A stretch of DNA of 64,000 nucleotides from Candidatus Poribacteria bacterium (GCA_028819845.1 JAPPKS010000012.1:1-64000), one strand, 5' to 3'. Positions 16,289-25,049 are shown, counted from the first letter of the stretch. Made by a program: numbers and translations. The notes: generated from the letters alone by a model not told the origin.

Positions 16289-18595
16289 TCACGCCTTTGC
16301 TGCACGTGCCACCCGGTCAACTAACTCACCGGGGGCGCAGAACGATTCAAGGGTGTGCCCAAGTACTGCAACCGGGAAACTGCACAACATAGTGTTATGG
16401 TAATATTCAAGACCCCACCGGTGAAAGCCGCTTGGAGTCAACCCGCCAGGCATATCCCAAGCCATCTGCAAATCAATTACGAGTCGATGCCAGACGCGGT
16501 GCATTAGTTCCAAGCCTTGCGCGCGATTGCCTTCATAGATTGCTACCATTGACGGTACATGTGTGGAATAGGAAGGGTGAAGCCCGGTTGAATAGAAGCC
16601 TTCCGTATCCTCACCGCCGTCAGGCCGAATCGCGATTCTCACACCATGCGGCGTAATATTATGGCGCCATACTGTTTCGAGGACCGACTTTACTCGGTTT
16701 ACCGGAAAAACGCCATCTAACCCATGAAGGTGCGTAAACCACTGTCCAATCAGTTGATCGGACAACACGGATTCCGAGCGTTTTCCGGTTTCCGGTTGGT
16801 GAAATAGCAAATAGGACTCGGATGCTTGGTTCCAGAGTTTCTCCTCCATAGAGCGGCTTCCCTTTGAGATCCACGCGCGGCAATCCTCGGCAAATGCGTT
16901 ATCGCCCCGATGTGTTGCCATTCGCTCAACAATTCGCAAAGTAGCCAGCCAATATCCGGAAACATGAACGGCTGCACCCGCCATTGTAGGCCAGTTGTCG
17001 TAATACTGATTGCTCCCTGCCACGTCAATTAGGCCGTCGTCGTCCTGATCCACTGTCTTCATGAAGTTCAACTGCGCCTTGACCGAATCATAATACTCTT
17101 CTAGGAAATCGTCCTCACCGGTAACCTGCCAATATCGATCGACCATATGAATATAAATCATCCCGTCCATCGGCAGCTGCTGGTCATACCAAGGCTGATC
17201 CGGCTCTGTACCCGAACCAAGGGTGGAAGGTACTTGCCCGTTCCGGCGTTGGTAGTGTTTAAATTGCCGCAGCTTATTGCGTGCCAAATCGGGAAAGAAT
17301 ATGTTCAGCGGCCATTCCCCAAACTCGTCGTTGGCGATACAAGACTGCTGAGGACAGGAGAGAAGGCTCTCATTCACGCAGAAAAGTCCGTCCTCACCCC
17401 ACCAGTGATTCGGATCGAGGCTCTTAAGCCAGAAACTCTCCTGAGGTAGCACGGCAAACACGTTAATCAACGCATCTCTCAACCAGATTGGCAGCCTTTC
17501 GTCTGCGTAAATTATTTCTTGCCAAGCCAATATGCGTCCCAATATAGCGTCGTGTTGCGCCGCTAAATGTTCCGCAACGTCCTGCGCACCTTGAAATCTG
17601 GCAGCGTACATGTGCTGGTATTCGTTGAGGGTTACTTCTTCCTTTCTGCCCATTGCACGCCAATAAGGGGCATACCAACTCAGCACAAAGTTTACAGTCC
17701 GGTATTGCCCCGGTTGCAGCGCAAAATCGATCGCGACGCTAGCGCCCGCATCAGTTGATTCGGGCGTTGGAAGGATTCCGCCGAGAGCGTCCCAGCCGCT
17801 CCCCTCCAGTTCACCGCCAAGTCGTACGTCATTTTCCCCCGCCGCGCCAAGCGCATAACTGTACGGCATGTCTTCCCAGTTGGTGTCCACTGTGACACCT
17901 GTGAACACTCCCTCGACGTCTTGGCGATCGTATTCGACTTGACGGACAACGGGCTGTCTGAGGCCGTGCGCGTTAAACGCCATCTCTTCTCGGCGGGGAC
18001 CATGAAAACTGAAACCAAGACTGCCCTCTTGTAAATCGCCGCTGGTATTATGCAGGCAGACTTGAAATACCGCTCCGGGAACGTTACAACTCACTCCATC
18101 TCTTGGAAAAAACGGCGCCCATGCCCGCAGATTGACGCCGATAGGTGCATCAATCTCATACTCCAAGTCCGCGACAGGATAATGCCCCCAATAATGGATT
18201 TGGCTAGCCGACTCAATCCCCTTTATCTGCTTCAATGAAAGAACGTAAGTTTTGTTTCTTACCGACAAACCTAGGAACGGCAATTTTAAACTGGGGATAT
18301 CAGATCTGTGGCGAGTAAAAATAACGAGTCCGTCGGTTCCGCCTCGGGCAGACGCAAGACGGTCACGCTCAAGGAATGCGTTAAAAATCGTACTGTAGTA
18401 GTTGAGCGTTCCATCTGTACCGAGAGCAATTGCCCCAGTCCCTAAGCCGCCAAGCGGAACGCCCGGATCAACCTTACCGTCGCGGACGATTACACCGGTG
18501 ACCGGCCGGGAGTACCCGTTTGCCTCGAATTCCACCCATTCCGGCCCGGGCAAATCTGTAGGAAATAGTGACATCTGTTTGACGCTGTTCGTCAT
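16289..18595 (-). CDS. GH116 family glycoside hydrolase (beta-glucosidase / bile-acid-type glucosylceramidase)
   Basis: 768 residues. The N-terminal GBA2-type beta-sandwich starts with DPGVPLGGLGTGAIALGTDG, where the G-G-x-G-T-G is characteristic. The C-terminal (alpha/alpha)6 barrel contains FCVNESLLSCP (candidate nucleophile Glu near residue 407), PWYDQQLPMDGMIYIHMVDR, DDDGLIDVAGSNQYYDNWP and SDQLIGQWF (candidate acid/base Asp near residue 613). No signal peptide is visible, so a cytoplasmic enzyme acting on imported glucosides or glucosylated lipids is likely. ATG 18595 is preceded by AAGGA. It heads the kinase/dehydrogenase/epimerase genes on the same strand, suggesting cleavage of a beta-glycoside followed by processing of the sugar. 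The family call is strong; the substrate is inferred only. Confidence 0.88.
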   Translation of the reverse strand: MTNSVKQMSLFPTDLPGPEWVEFEANGYSRPVTGVIVRDGKVDPGVPLGGLGTGAIALGTDGTLNYYSTIFNAFLERDRLASARGGTDGLVIFTRHRSDIPSLKLPFLGLSVRNKTYVLSLKQIKGIESASQIHYWGHYPVADLEYEIDAPIGVNLRAWAPFFPRDGVSCNVPGAVFQVCLHNTSGDLQEGSLGFSFHGPRREEMAFNAHGLRQPVVRQVEYDRQDVEGVFTGVTVDTNWEDMPYSYALGAAGENDVRLGGELEGSGWDALGGILPTPESTDAGASVAIDFALQPGQYRTVNFVLSWYAPYWRAMGRKEEVTLNEYQHMYAARFQGAQDVAEHLAAQHDAILGRILAWQEIIYADERLPIWLRDALINVFAVLPQESFWLKSLDPNHWWGEDGLFCVNESLLSCPQQSCIANDEFGEWPLNIFFPDLARNKLRQFKHYQRRNGQVPSTLGSGTEPDQPWYDQQLPMDGMIYIHMVDRYWQVTGEDDFLEEYYDSVKAQLNFMKTVDQDDDGLIDVAGSNQYYDNWPTMAGAAVHVSGYWLATLRIVERMATHRGDNAFAEDCRAWISKGSRSMEEKLWNQASESYLLFHQPETGKRSESVLSDQLIGQWFTHLHGLDGVFPVNRVKSVLETVWRHNITPHGVRIAIRPDGGEDTEGFYSTGLHPSYSTHVPSMVAIYEGNRAQGLELMHRVWHRLVIDLQMAWDMPGGLTPSGFHRWGLEYYHNTMLCSFPVAVLGHTLESFCAPGELVDRVARAAKA

Positions 18596-18631
18596 ATTTT
18601 TATGTCCTTCAAAATCTATTGGCTTTGGTCG

Positions 18632-19408
18632 TTAAAGATTGTGAGCCGCTGCAGCCGTGCTATAGATGCTGTTTTGGGCGGGTACCCGGCGAATGTCGGA
18701 ATAGGTGACAACCTTGCAGAGTTCTCGGCCGTCATCCATAACCGGCGTCGGTTTGCGCAGTATAAATTCCGCTATATCGAAGGCATTGTAGCACACAAAA
18801 GCCACAGAAAACCGTTCGATTGAACGCTCGGAGGAACAAGTTAAGTCCGGGAAGGGAAGCGGACCTGAATCTACCTGGAACAGTTCATGCTCCTGGTTAA
18901 TATTCATCGTCTTAATTGGGTATTCAATTATCGCCCGAATGCTCTTCACATCGTTCAAAATCGTGGTCCGTCCTATCAGCGCTTCATTCGCTTGGGTCGA
19001 TTGGATTATCTGCTCTGAATTCACGAGAGCTTGGATTACCGGGTGCGTCCGTATTGTAAGGTTAAAGTCCGTAAACCAATCCTGGATGAGGAATGCGGTG
19101 TGCTTTACTCTATTATCGGTAATGCCATACCCGACATTGAGGAATTCAGATTCTGACCAAATGGCGCAGTATTCGCCGCTTGGAAACTGAAAGAGTGTGT
19201 CTGAGCGGTACATCCATTCGGTACGGCAGGGGGTAATTAGAAAGAACTCCTCCGAAGTCCCGTCCTCTTCATTTATAATTTCGCAGCGGGCATCCAGTTG
19301 AATTCGCGCACTGTTGCGAATGTGCATGTGTCCCGGTGTTCGCTGGTCATTGGTATTGGGTTCAACAACCCAAGTCATGTAAGAATTGTTAAAATCGCAA
19401 ATGTCCAT
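18632..19408 (-). CDS. Unknown protein upstream of the GH116 gene
   Basis: 258 residues, not recognised. No signal peptide or membrane helix is evident. The sequence is rich in alternating beta-type stretches (TWVVEPNTN, EEFFLITPCRTEWMYRSD, EYCAIWSESEFLNVGYG, SIRAIIEYPIKTM). The Y-x-A-x-W-S-E-S-E-F-L segment and the lack of nucleotide-binding loops would fit a beta-sandwich protein. It is 36 bp upstream of the GH116 gene in the same direction and is probably co-transcribed, so a role in the same glycan pathway is a fair guess. The start ATG 19408 lacks a clear ribosome site, so the true start could be slightly downstream. Confidence 0.65.
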   Translation of the reverse strand: MDICDFNNSYMTWVVEPNTNDQRTPGHMHIRNSARIQLDARCEIINEEDGTSEEFFLITPCRTEWMYRSDTLFQFPSGEYCAIWSESEFLNVGYGITDNRVKHTAFLIQDWFTDFNLTIRTHPVIQALVNSEQIIQSTQANEALIGRTTILNDVKSIRAIIEYPIKTMNINQEHELFQVDSGPLPFPDLTCSSERSIERFSVAFVCYNAFDIAEFILRKPTPVMDDGRELCKVVTYSDIRRVPAQNSIYSTAAAAHNL

Positions 19409-19510
19409 GGCGAATTGCGATTCCAGAGGTGAAAGGCGGGAATTTTAAACTTGGTTGAATGGTAATTGAAACCGAGTCCAGAATTGAATGCAACGGACAG
19501 TAAGTGAGAA

Positions 19511-19554
19511 GAAAAAGGTCGGCACACGCACAGCCCTACCATGCGGGCCGACCT
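19511..19554 (-). terminator. Rho-independent terminator after the LamG gene at 19677
   Basis: On the minus strand AGGTCGGC (19554-19547) and GCCGACCT (19523-19516) form an 8-bp stem with a 23-nt loop, followed by TTTTTCTTCT. It lies about 120 bp beyond the stop of the LamG gene and before the unknown gene at 19408. It separates the LamG cluster from the sugar operon. Confidence 0.7.
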
Positions 19555-19676
19555 ATTTGATTTGGTCCTAACTAAGACTTAACTCATGGAAACGCGGCAA
19601 TTTAGATGTTTCCGGATTCACTGCCGCCGCCAAAATGGTAACCTTGAAAGATTCCGCGTGTTTTGAGTCGGAAGGA

Positions 19677-20537
19677 TTACTGGTTTTTGAGTCGAGCCCA
19701 GGTGGTGACGAGTTTAGACTTCGCCTCTACAGAAGTGAGTGATGCCAAGTTTGTGTTAGCAAGTTCGGCAATTTCATCAGCAGAAAGTGCGCGGTCAAAA
19801 AGCGCCACATCATCAATCATGCCGTCAATAAATTTGTAATTGTCGACATCGCCACCGTGTCCTCGTGATGTCCCCAAATAAATTGGGGAATCAGGGAAAA
19901 CGGCGTAAGGTGCAGTCAATGTAACGGGCTCCGTGCCAGTTCGATGGTAAAACCCCCAAGTAACGTTAGCCGGAGCTCCGTTAAGGAATGCTTGCAGCGT
20001 CTGTCCGTTGGCAACTTGTGCCATGTGAATCCATGTCCCCAGCTCGTATGATTCATCAACATTTAACCATCCTTCTGGACTCTTTGCATCAGGCTCAGCC
20101 TCTTCATTTACAGCACCTTTGATATTGTTGGAACCGTACGACAGACCAGTGGCGCTAGAGGTAATCAATCGGATGTGAAAATGCGGCCCCCAGCCGACTT
20201 TTTCACCCTTAAACATGATGCCACCGTGATCGCCGAAGGCTCTAATGAACGCCCGCACAGAGTGCGTGAATGCGTTTTCCATCGCATCCATAGAAGGATG
20301 GTGCGGTATTTCAGCGTAGGCATCGACGCCGTTGACATCAAGGGCGCGTCCGTGTATACCGTCGGAATAACCGGCGCCGCCCACTAGTTTGCCGTTAGCG
20401 TTTCCCATCAGATCATTTACGTTGTCGCCCTCAAATGTCCACGCAGAAATTAAGCCGTCCGTCAAGGCAGCCGAAGCGACGCTAGTCACAACGCAAAATA
20501 GCAAAATCACAAAGATTCGAGTATACAAACGTAACAT
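19677..20537 (-). CDS. Secreted LamG-domain protein with conserved C-terminal tail
   Basis: 286 residues. The signal peptide is IFVILLFCVVTSVASA (to about residue 23). The LamG domain carries GLISAWTFEGDNVNDLMGNA, the Ca-type loop GRALDVNGVDAYAEIPHHPS, a central segment GWGPHFHIRLITSSATG, GTWIHMAQVANGQTLQAFLN and the closing MIDDVALFDRALSADEIAEL. The end is SVEAKSKLVTTWARLKNQ, the shared tail. Compared with the other copies it has a longer middle, so it is a separate branch. ATG 20537 is preceded by AAGGAG at optimal distance. A terminator follows at 19511-19554. Predicted to act outside the cytoplasm in binding; no catalytic residues are visible. Confidence 0.9.
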   Translation of the reverse strand: MLRLYTRIFVILLFCVVTSVASAALTDGLISAWTFEGDNVNDLMGNANGKLVGGAGYSDGIHGRALDVNGVDAYAEIPHHPSMDAMENAFTHSVRAFIRAFGDHGGIMFKGEKVGWGPHFHIRLITSSATGLSYGSNNIKGAVNEEAEPDAKSPEGWLNVDESYELGTWIHMAQVANGQTLQAFLNGAPANVTWGFYHRTGTEPVTLTAPYAVFPDSPIYLGTSRGHGGDVDNYKFIDGMIDDVALFDRALSADEIAELANTNLASLTSVEAKSKLVTTWARLKNQ

Positions 20538-20567
20538 TATTAATCTCCTTATTTGGAAGTGTACATA

Positions 20568-20771
20568 CTAAACTATAGTGAATTCTCTCAAATTCACGTG
20601 TCGAAAATCATTAATTGCGCTCGACTTTGGATTCAACACAATTTCGTGCAAACCGTTAATGATTGCACCAGTATTAAAATCAACTTGGATGTTGCTTCCC
20701 TGCAGTCTCCGGTTTCGCGTTAACCGTACAAGCTTTTTCCCAGAATCCGCAAGCTGTTGAGGCGGAATGCC
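20568..20771 (-). other. Open stretch without start codon, possible gene remnant
   Basis: On the minus strand a 67-codon open stretch (beginning GIPPQQLADSGKKLVRLT, containing IQVDFNTGAIINGLHEIVLN and ending before TAG 20568-20570) has protein-like composition. It has no ATG or GTG start, and stop codons stand directly upstream in frame. It may be the 3' remnant of a lost gene between the PD40 and LamG genes, or chance. The remaining bases up to 20892 show nothing recognisable. Confidence 0.3.
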
Positions 20772-20892
20772 ATTTTATCACGCAAGTGACCTATGATTCA
20801 CCTCCTTATTCCGATTTGTTCAGTACACCACTCAAATTGAATTGTGGCAATTTGCCGCTAAGCCACGGTCTACCATGCAATTTTTCGTTCCC

Positions 20893-21927
20893 CTAACGCT
20901 CATGTTTTCCGGCCAGTTTCATCTTTCCCCATATTGCGGTTAGCTTGGCAGCCGGTGAAACTGAAAACGCAATCCGTGGATCGAACCATGCGGGATACAG
21001 GTCATTTGATGCATTATTCGTTAGGTTGGTTGGGTTGCCCCCATCAGCGTCCATCACGTAAATTTCTACGTCTCCATCACGCAGAGAGGAAAATGCTATT
21101 CGCCTGCCGTCCGGTGACCATGCAGGATAATCGTCCCAACTGAATTCATTGGTCAGGTTCGTGGGATTCCCGCCGTCAGCGGCGTCGATTATGTATATTT
21201 CATTGTTAAAGTCCCGGGTCGCCGAAAAAGCAATCTTCAGGCCGGTTCGCGTCTGCCAGGCAGGATTTCTGTCATCGTTGGGATCGTCCGTCAGACGCTT
21301 TTGATTTTCACCATTCGCATCCATGGAATAGATTTCAAAATTTCCATCCCTACTGCTAGCCCAAGCAATCTTTTTCCCGTCGGGCGACCAAGTAGGTTCC
21401 ATATCCTGATCTTTATGTTTAGTAACTCGAAAAGTGTTTTCCTGATCACCAAAGTCAGCAATTTCCCAAGGAGCGAAATCACCGTCCAGCGCTCTGACAA
21501 CCCAGAGGTCGAAATTCCAGCCTTCATTAACATTTGCGTGGACGAATGCTATCCACTCACCGTCAGGCGACCAGGACGGTGTCAGGTCTCGCACGCCAGC
21601 AGTCAGTTTGCGGCTCTCCTTCCCACCAGAATCCATAATGTGAATATGCTCCCAGTGCCCCCCTCGATTTGAGGCGAACACGATTCGCGTTCCATCGGGC
21701 GACCACGAAGGCGATAGGTCCCGAGCGCTGTCCTTCGTTAATTTTTTCGGATTCTGCCCGTCGACGTCCATTATCCAAATCTCTTCGTTCTTGCTTCTGT
21801 CGGATTCGAAAACGATTACGGCTCTATCGGGCGGATCTTGCGCAGCGCCGCGCGTCGGCGAAAGAAACACCGCCATCGCAATTGTAATATAAAGCCCGAT
21901 GTACAGTAGCATGTTACGGTGGTGCAT
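20893..21927 (-). CDS. Secreted TolB-like PD40 beta-propeller with the LamG-type tail
   Basis: 344 residues. After a signal peptide (MLLYIGLYITIAMAVFLSPTRGAA) come about six PD40/WD40-like blades with the repeating signature D-x-x-P-x-W-S-P-D-G-x-x-I-A-F-x-S-x-R-D-G-x-x-E-I-Y-x-M-D. The most regular are ARDLSPSWSPDGTRIVFAS, DMEPTWSPDGKKIAWAS and DDYPAWSPDGRRIAFSS. The C-terminus SVSPAAKLTAIWGKMK matches the tail of the LamG proteins although the fold is unrelated. Propellers of this type are binding platforms in the periplasm or outside the cell (TolB being the best known), but no Tol-Pal genes are nearby. The start ATG 21927 has AGGGGG. It is a tandem paralog of the next gene upstream. Confidence 0.9.
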   Translation of the reverse strand: MHHRNMLLYIGLYITIAMAVFLSPTRGAAQDPPDRAVIVFESDRSKNEEIWIMDVDGQNPKKLTKDSARDLSPSWSPDGTRIVFASNRGGHWEHIHIMDSGGKESRKLTAGVRDLTPSWSPDGEWIAFVHANVNEGWNFDLWVVRALDGDFAPWEIADFGDQENTFRVTKHKDQDMEPTWSPDGKKIAWASSRDGNFEIYSMDANGENQKRLTDDPNDDRNPAWQTRTGLKIAFSATRDFNNEIYIIDAADGGNPTNLTNEFSWDDYPAWSPDGRRIAFSSLRDGDVEIYVMDADGGNPTNLTNNASNDLYPAWFDPRIAFSVSPAAKLTAIWGKMKLAGKHER

Positions 21928-21997
21928 GTGATCCCCCTTTGCATCTGCTCAATGTATTCAAATGACCACTCCCGCCGCTACATGGGTTCTTTACCGC

Positions 21998-23002
21998 CTA
22001 TAGCTTGCTTGTTACCCACTTGACTTTGCCCCAAGTAGTCGTAGCCTTGTCGGCTGGAGACACCGAGAATGCAACAACTGGGTCAAACCAAGCTGGATTG
22101 GCGTTGAACGCTTCTTCAGTGTTAGTCAAGTTGGTCGGATTTCCGCCATCCGCATCCATCACATAGATTTCGCCGTTGCCATCCCTCAGCGTCGCAAAGG
22201 CAATCTTACTGCCGTTCGGTGACCACTCTGGAAAATCGTCCCAATTAAAGTCATTCGTCAAATTTGTTTGGTTGCCTCCATCGACATCCATAACGTAGAC
22301 TTCATTGTTGAAGTCGCGAGTCGACGAAAAGGCAATCTTCCGCCCGATTTTCGGCTGCCATGCCGGCGATTTATCGTCTCCAGGGTCGTTTGTAAGCCTT
22401 TTTTCATTCGCGCCGCCGGCATCCATCACATAAATCTCAAAGTTGCCATTCCGATTTGTTGACCAAACAATCTTCTTGCCGTCTGGCGACCAATCAGGCT
22501 CAATGTCCGTGTCCCCGTGCTGTGTCAACTGCAACGGATCGACGCCTATATCTCCGTGCTCAACATCTACGAGATAGATTTCGTAGTTCCATTCCGCGGC
22601 CCTAGGAGATCCGATAAGAATGGAAGCGCCGTCCGGCGACCACCTCGGCCCCTTGTCCTGTGCGCCATTTTCGGTCAACCTACGCATGTCTTTACCTGCG
22701 TTGGACATTATAAACACATCTTCAAAGTGCGCCGCACGATTGGACATGAAAGCAATCCATTCCCCATCTGGAGACCAAGCCGGTTCTGTGTCTTCCTTTT
22801 TGTCCTTTGTCAACCGAACCGGATTTCCTCCATTCGCATCCATAATGTAAATTTCGCTGTTGCCATCTCGATTTGATTCAAAGGCTATTTTAGCTACATT
22901 GGGTGGATCCGCAAATACACCACCCCCGAAAATGAGCATAACAATTAAGAACATGCTGCAAGGCCATCGGTATCCGACTTTTCCATGCGGTAACATCCTC
23001 AA
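21998..23002 (-). CDS. Secreted TolB-like PD40 beta-propeller with the LamG-type tail
   Basis: 334 residues with signal peptide (WPCSMFLIVMLIFGGGVFA, to about residue 32) and about six PD40 blades, for example DTEPAWSPDGEWIAFMS, DIEPDWSPDGKKIVWST, DKSPAWQPKIGRKIAFSS and DDFPEWSPNGSKIAFAT. It ends in SVSPADKATTTWGKVK plus a short tail. Blade order and the atypical blade containing Q-P/T-x-x-G-x-K-I-A-F-S-x-T-R-D-F-N-N-E are shared with the downstream gene, so the two arose by tandem duplication; they are 70 bp apart and likely co-transcribed. A periplasmic or surface binding role is expected. ATG 23002 is adopted; the ribosome site is moderate. Confidence 0.9.
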   Translation of the reverse strand: MRMLPHGKVGYRWPCSMFLIVMLIFGGGVFADPPNVAKIAFESNRDGNSEIYIMDANGGNPVRLTKDKKEDTEPAWSPDGEWIAFMSNRAAHFEDVFIMSNAGKDMRRLTENGAQDKGPRWSPDGASILIGSPRAAEWNYEIYLVDVEHGDIGVDPLQLTQHGDTDIEPDWSPDGKKIVWSTNRNGNFEIYVMDAGGANEKRLTNDPGDDKSPAWQPKIGRKIAFSSTRDFNNEVYVMDVDGGNQTNLTNDFNWDDFPEWSPNGSKIAFATLRDGNGEIYVMDADGGNPTNLTNTEEAFNANPAWFDPVVAFSVSPADKATTTWGKVKWVTSKL

Positions 23003-23258
23003 CAGCCCTTTCGTGATATGCTATTACAATTCTCAAATGCCATTCCGGTGTACCGACTTGCAAAGTGTTCGCGCCAGATAAAATCCATGATAATTGGTGA
23101 GTAGCCGAAGCTGCCAGAATTTGGAGGAACTGAATGCCGCAAAATTCTGACAGTTTCGACGCTATTGATTTTTCGATAGGTTAACTGTTACGCCGTCCCC
23201 TTACAGGTCTGATACCTGAATACGGCGAGCCATCGTTGCAATTACATACTCACATGTC

Positions 23259-24062
23259 CTAATCTCGCCGCGACTTGACATAGCCCCAACTCGTGGGTAA
23301 CTTGCCACCGGGTTGAACACTCAATGGGATGCCACTCATGAATTCATTGATGTCGTCTTCTGATAGTGCCACCTTAAAGAGAGCGACTTCATCAATCAAT
23401 CCGCCAAACGGCTCCCCGATAGCAATATGTGACCGTTCGCCAATCATAAATAGCGGGTCTCCAACGAATTGTATTTCTCCTTTGCGATCTTTGTGATTTG
23501 CAACTTCTTCACCGTTCACGTACGAGATTGCCTCGTCGCCGGTAAACACAAATGCGAGATGAGTCCATTCTTTCGAGGCAACCTGTCCGGAGTCGTACTC
23601 ACGGTCCTTCGCCACACCGCCTTCCACCAGATTGAGCCACGTCGCCATAGCACCGCCTCGAACTCCGATTTGATGCCCGACCCAAGGGTCGTCCCATTGT
23701 GCTTGATCGTCGTGCGGAACACCTGCGACATATTGAGTCGGTCCCGAGTCATCCGGATTTGCCCATGCCATCAGTGTCAAGTTCTGAGAAATGCGTAAAT
23801 CGGCCGAGTTTGCAATCTGTACGGCATTCCCATCTTTTTTCAAAAACTTGACGGCGCCCTTGGGGCCCTCAATCGGCGCGCCGTCATTTTTTACGAGTGC
23901 GGCGACGCCTTTCATCTGGCCGTCATGCCCGTTTCCGGTTGCGTCTTTCGGATCGCCGTCAAATTTCCAGTACGCTACGAGATCGTCAACCTGCGAAATC
24001 CCCACGACTGGCATTGCCATCGATAGACTCAAGATGGCTAATGTAACTACAAAAAATTTCAT
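23259..24062 (-). CDS. Secreted LamG-domain protein with conserved C-terminal tail
   Basis: 267 residues. Signal peptide FFVVTLAILSLSMAMPVVG (to about residue 23). The LamG domain shows DDLVAYWKFDGDPKDATGNG, LTLMAWANPDDSGPTQYVAG, the subfamily motif WDDPWVGHQIGVRGGAMATW, KEWTHLAFVFTGDEAISYVN and LIDEVALFKVALSEDDINEF. The tail is SVQPGGKLPTSWGYVKSRRD. Closest in this window is the gene at 24176, which shares long identical stretches, so they are tandem copies. ATG 24062 follows AGGAGG by 10 nt. Predicted extracytoplasmic; probably ligand binding, with no enzymatic signature. Confidence 0.9.
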   Translation of the reverse strand: MKFFVVTLAILSLSMAMPVVGISQVDDLVAYWKFDGDPKDATGNGHDGQMKGVAALVKNDGAPIEGPKGAVKFLKKDGNAVQIANSADLRISQNLTLMAWANPDDSGPTQYVAGVPHDDQAQWDDPWVGHQIGVRGGAMATWLNLVEGGVAKDREYDSGQVASKEWTHLAFVFTGDEAISYVNGEEVANHKDRKGEIQFVGDPLFMIGERSHIAIGEPFGGLIDEVALFKVALSEDDINEFMSGIPLSVQPGGKLPTSWGYVKSRRD

Positions 24063-24104
24063 TTTTGCTGATTCCTCCTATCCTAAGATATGTGTGTTAC
24101 GCAC

Positions 24105-24144
24105 TCAACCTTCGGTGGTTTTATTTGCCCGTGTCGAAGGTTGA
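24105..24144. repeat. 10-bp inverted repeat between two LamG genes
   Basis: TCAACCTTCG (24105-24114) and CGAAGGTTGA (24135-24144) can form a stem with a 20-nt loop. In the minus direction, that of the flanking genes, no T-run follows, so it is not a standard terminator for them. It lies 31 bp after the upstream gene's stop and 42 bp before the next start, where it could act as an attenuator, RNA-stabilising hairpin or protein site. Confidence 0.45.
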
Positions 24145-24175
24145 ATTTATTTTACGAAATAGGAACACGGCAGGG

Positions 24176-24958
24176 TTAACGGTCCCGCTTCAGGTTACCC
24201 CAGGTAGTGGCTAATTTACTTTCCGGTTCAACAGCGCCGCCAGGCTCTATTCCGCCCATGTCTGCTTGAATTTGTTCTGGGGTTCTTACGCCATTCCACA
24301 GTGCAACTTCGTCAATAGCACCCTTGAAAAATTCGCCCATAGCTTCTTTCGATCGAACGCCGACCACGAAACTCGGTGAACCCCCGTAAGTGGTCTCTCC
24401 ATCGCGGTCACCATTGTTGGCAACCTCCACACCATTGACGTAAGAAATGGCTGTGTCCCCATCAAATGTAAAGGCTATGTGCGTCCACACACCGGATTCA
24501 ATTGATCCCGAGTCGTATTCGCGATCTACGCCAGCGATGCTCACCCATGTTGCCATTGCGCCGCCACGAACGCCAATTTGCTGACCGACCCAGGGATCGT
24601 CCCATTCAGCGCCATCATCAAAAGGCGTTCCACAAGCGAATTGAGTAGGACCCGCATCTTCGGAATTGACCCATGCTTCAAGTGTGACGTTATTTGCAAT
24701 TTGGAACATGTCGGAATTCCCGGCGTCAATGAAGTCGTCTGCACCATCAAACTGAACAGCGCCGCCCATCGGGCCCGATGTCCTAGCAACGCCGTTCATC
24801 AGAGTACCATGATTCCCGTTGCCGCTACCATCCATAGCCGTATCACCGGAACCCTCTTCAAAGTTGAAATACAGCACTAAATCTTGGGCGACTCCAATAG
24901 AGGTAAAACCCGCCGCCAACAACGCTGCAAGTGCAAGCGTTAAACTCAAATTTCTCAT
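24176..24958 (-). CDS. Secreted LamG-domain protein with conserved C-terminal tail
   Basis: 260 residues. Signal peptide LTLALAALLAAGFTSIGVAQ (to about residue 24). LamG markers: LVLYFNFEEGSGDTAMDGSG, VTLEAWVNSEDAGPTQFACG, WDDPWVGQQIGVRGGAMATW, GVWTHIAFTFDGDTAISYVN and AIDEVALWNGVRTPEQIQAD. It ends AVEPESKLATTWGNLKRDR, the best match to the tail consensus. It is the first gene of the minus-strand series, with a good promoter (25021-25049) and an AGGAG site 7 nt before ATG 24958. The tandem copy at 23259 follows after 113 bp with a hairpin between. The role is inferred as carbohydrate or surface binding. Confidence 0.92.
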   Translation of the reverse strand: MRNLSLTLALAALLAAGFTSIGVAQDLVLYFNFEEGSGDTAMDGSGNGNHGTLMNGVARTSGPMGGAVQFDGADDFIDAGNSDMFQIANNVTLEAWVNSEDAGPTQFACGTPFDDGAEWDDPWVGQQIGVRGGAMATWVSIAGVDREYDSGSIESGVWTHIAFTFDGDTAISYVNGVEVANNGDRDGETTYGGSPSFVVGVRSKEAMGEFFKGAIDEVALWNGVRTPEQIQADMGGIEPGGAVEPESKLATTWGNLKRDR

Positions 24959-25020
24959 TCAAATTCTCCTAGTCTAATTTTAATGTTTTCAGAATTTTCA
25001 GTGTCATCTGTGAATCTACT

Positions 25021-25049
25021 ATTATACTAATTTTCAAAAAAAAATCCAA
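25021..25049 (-). promoter_or_regulatory. Promoter of the LamG series
   Basis: On the minus strand TTGGAT (25049-25044), a 17-bp spacer made largely of a T-run, and TATAAT (25026-25021) form a sigma-70-type promoter about 65 bp upstream of ATG 24958. Confidence 0.65.

Noticed and set aside
20893-23002. Reading the PD40 proteins as TolB of a Tol-Pal system
   Set aside because: No tolQ, tolR, tolA or pal genes nearby, no TolB N-terminal domain, and the C-terminus carries the LamG-type tail instead.
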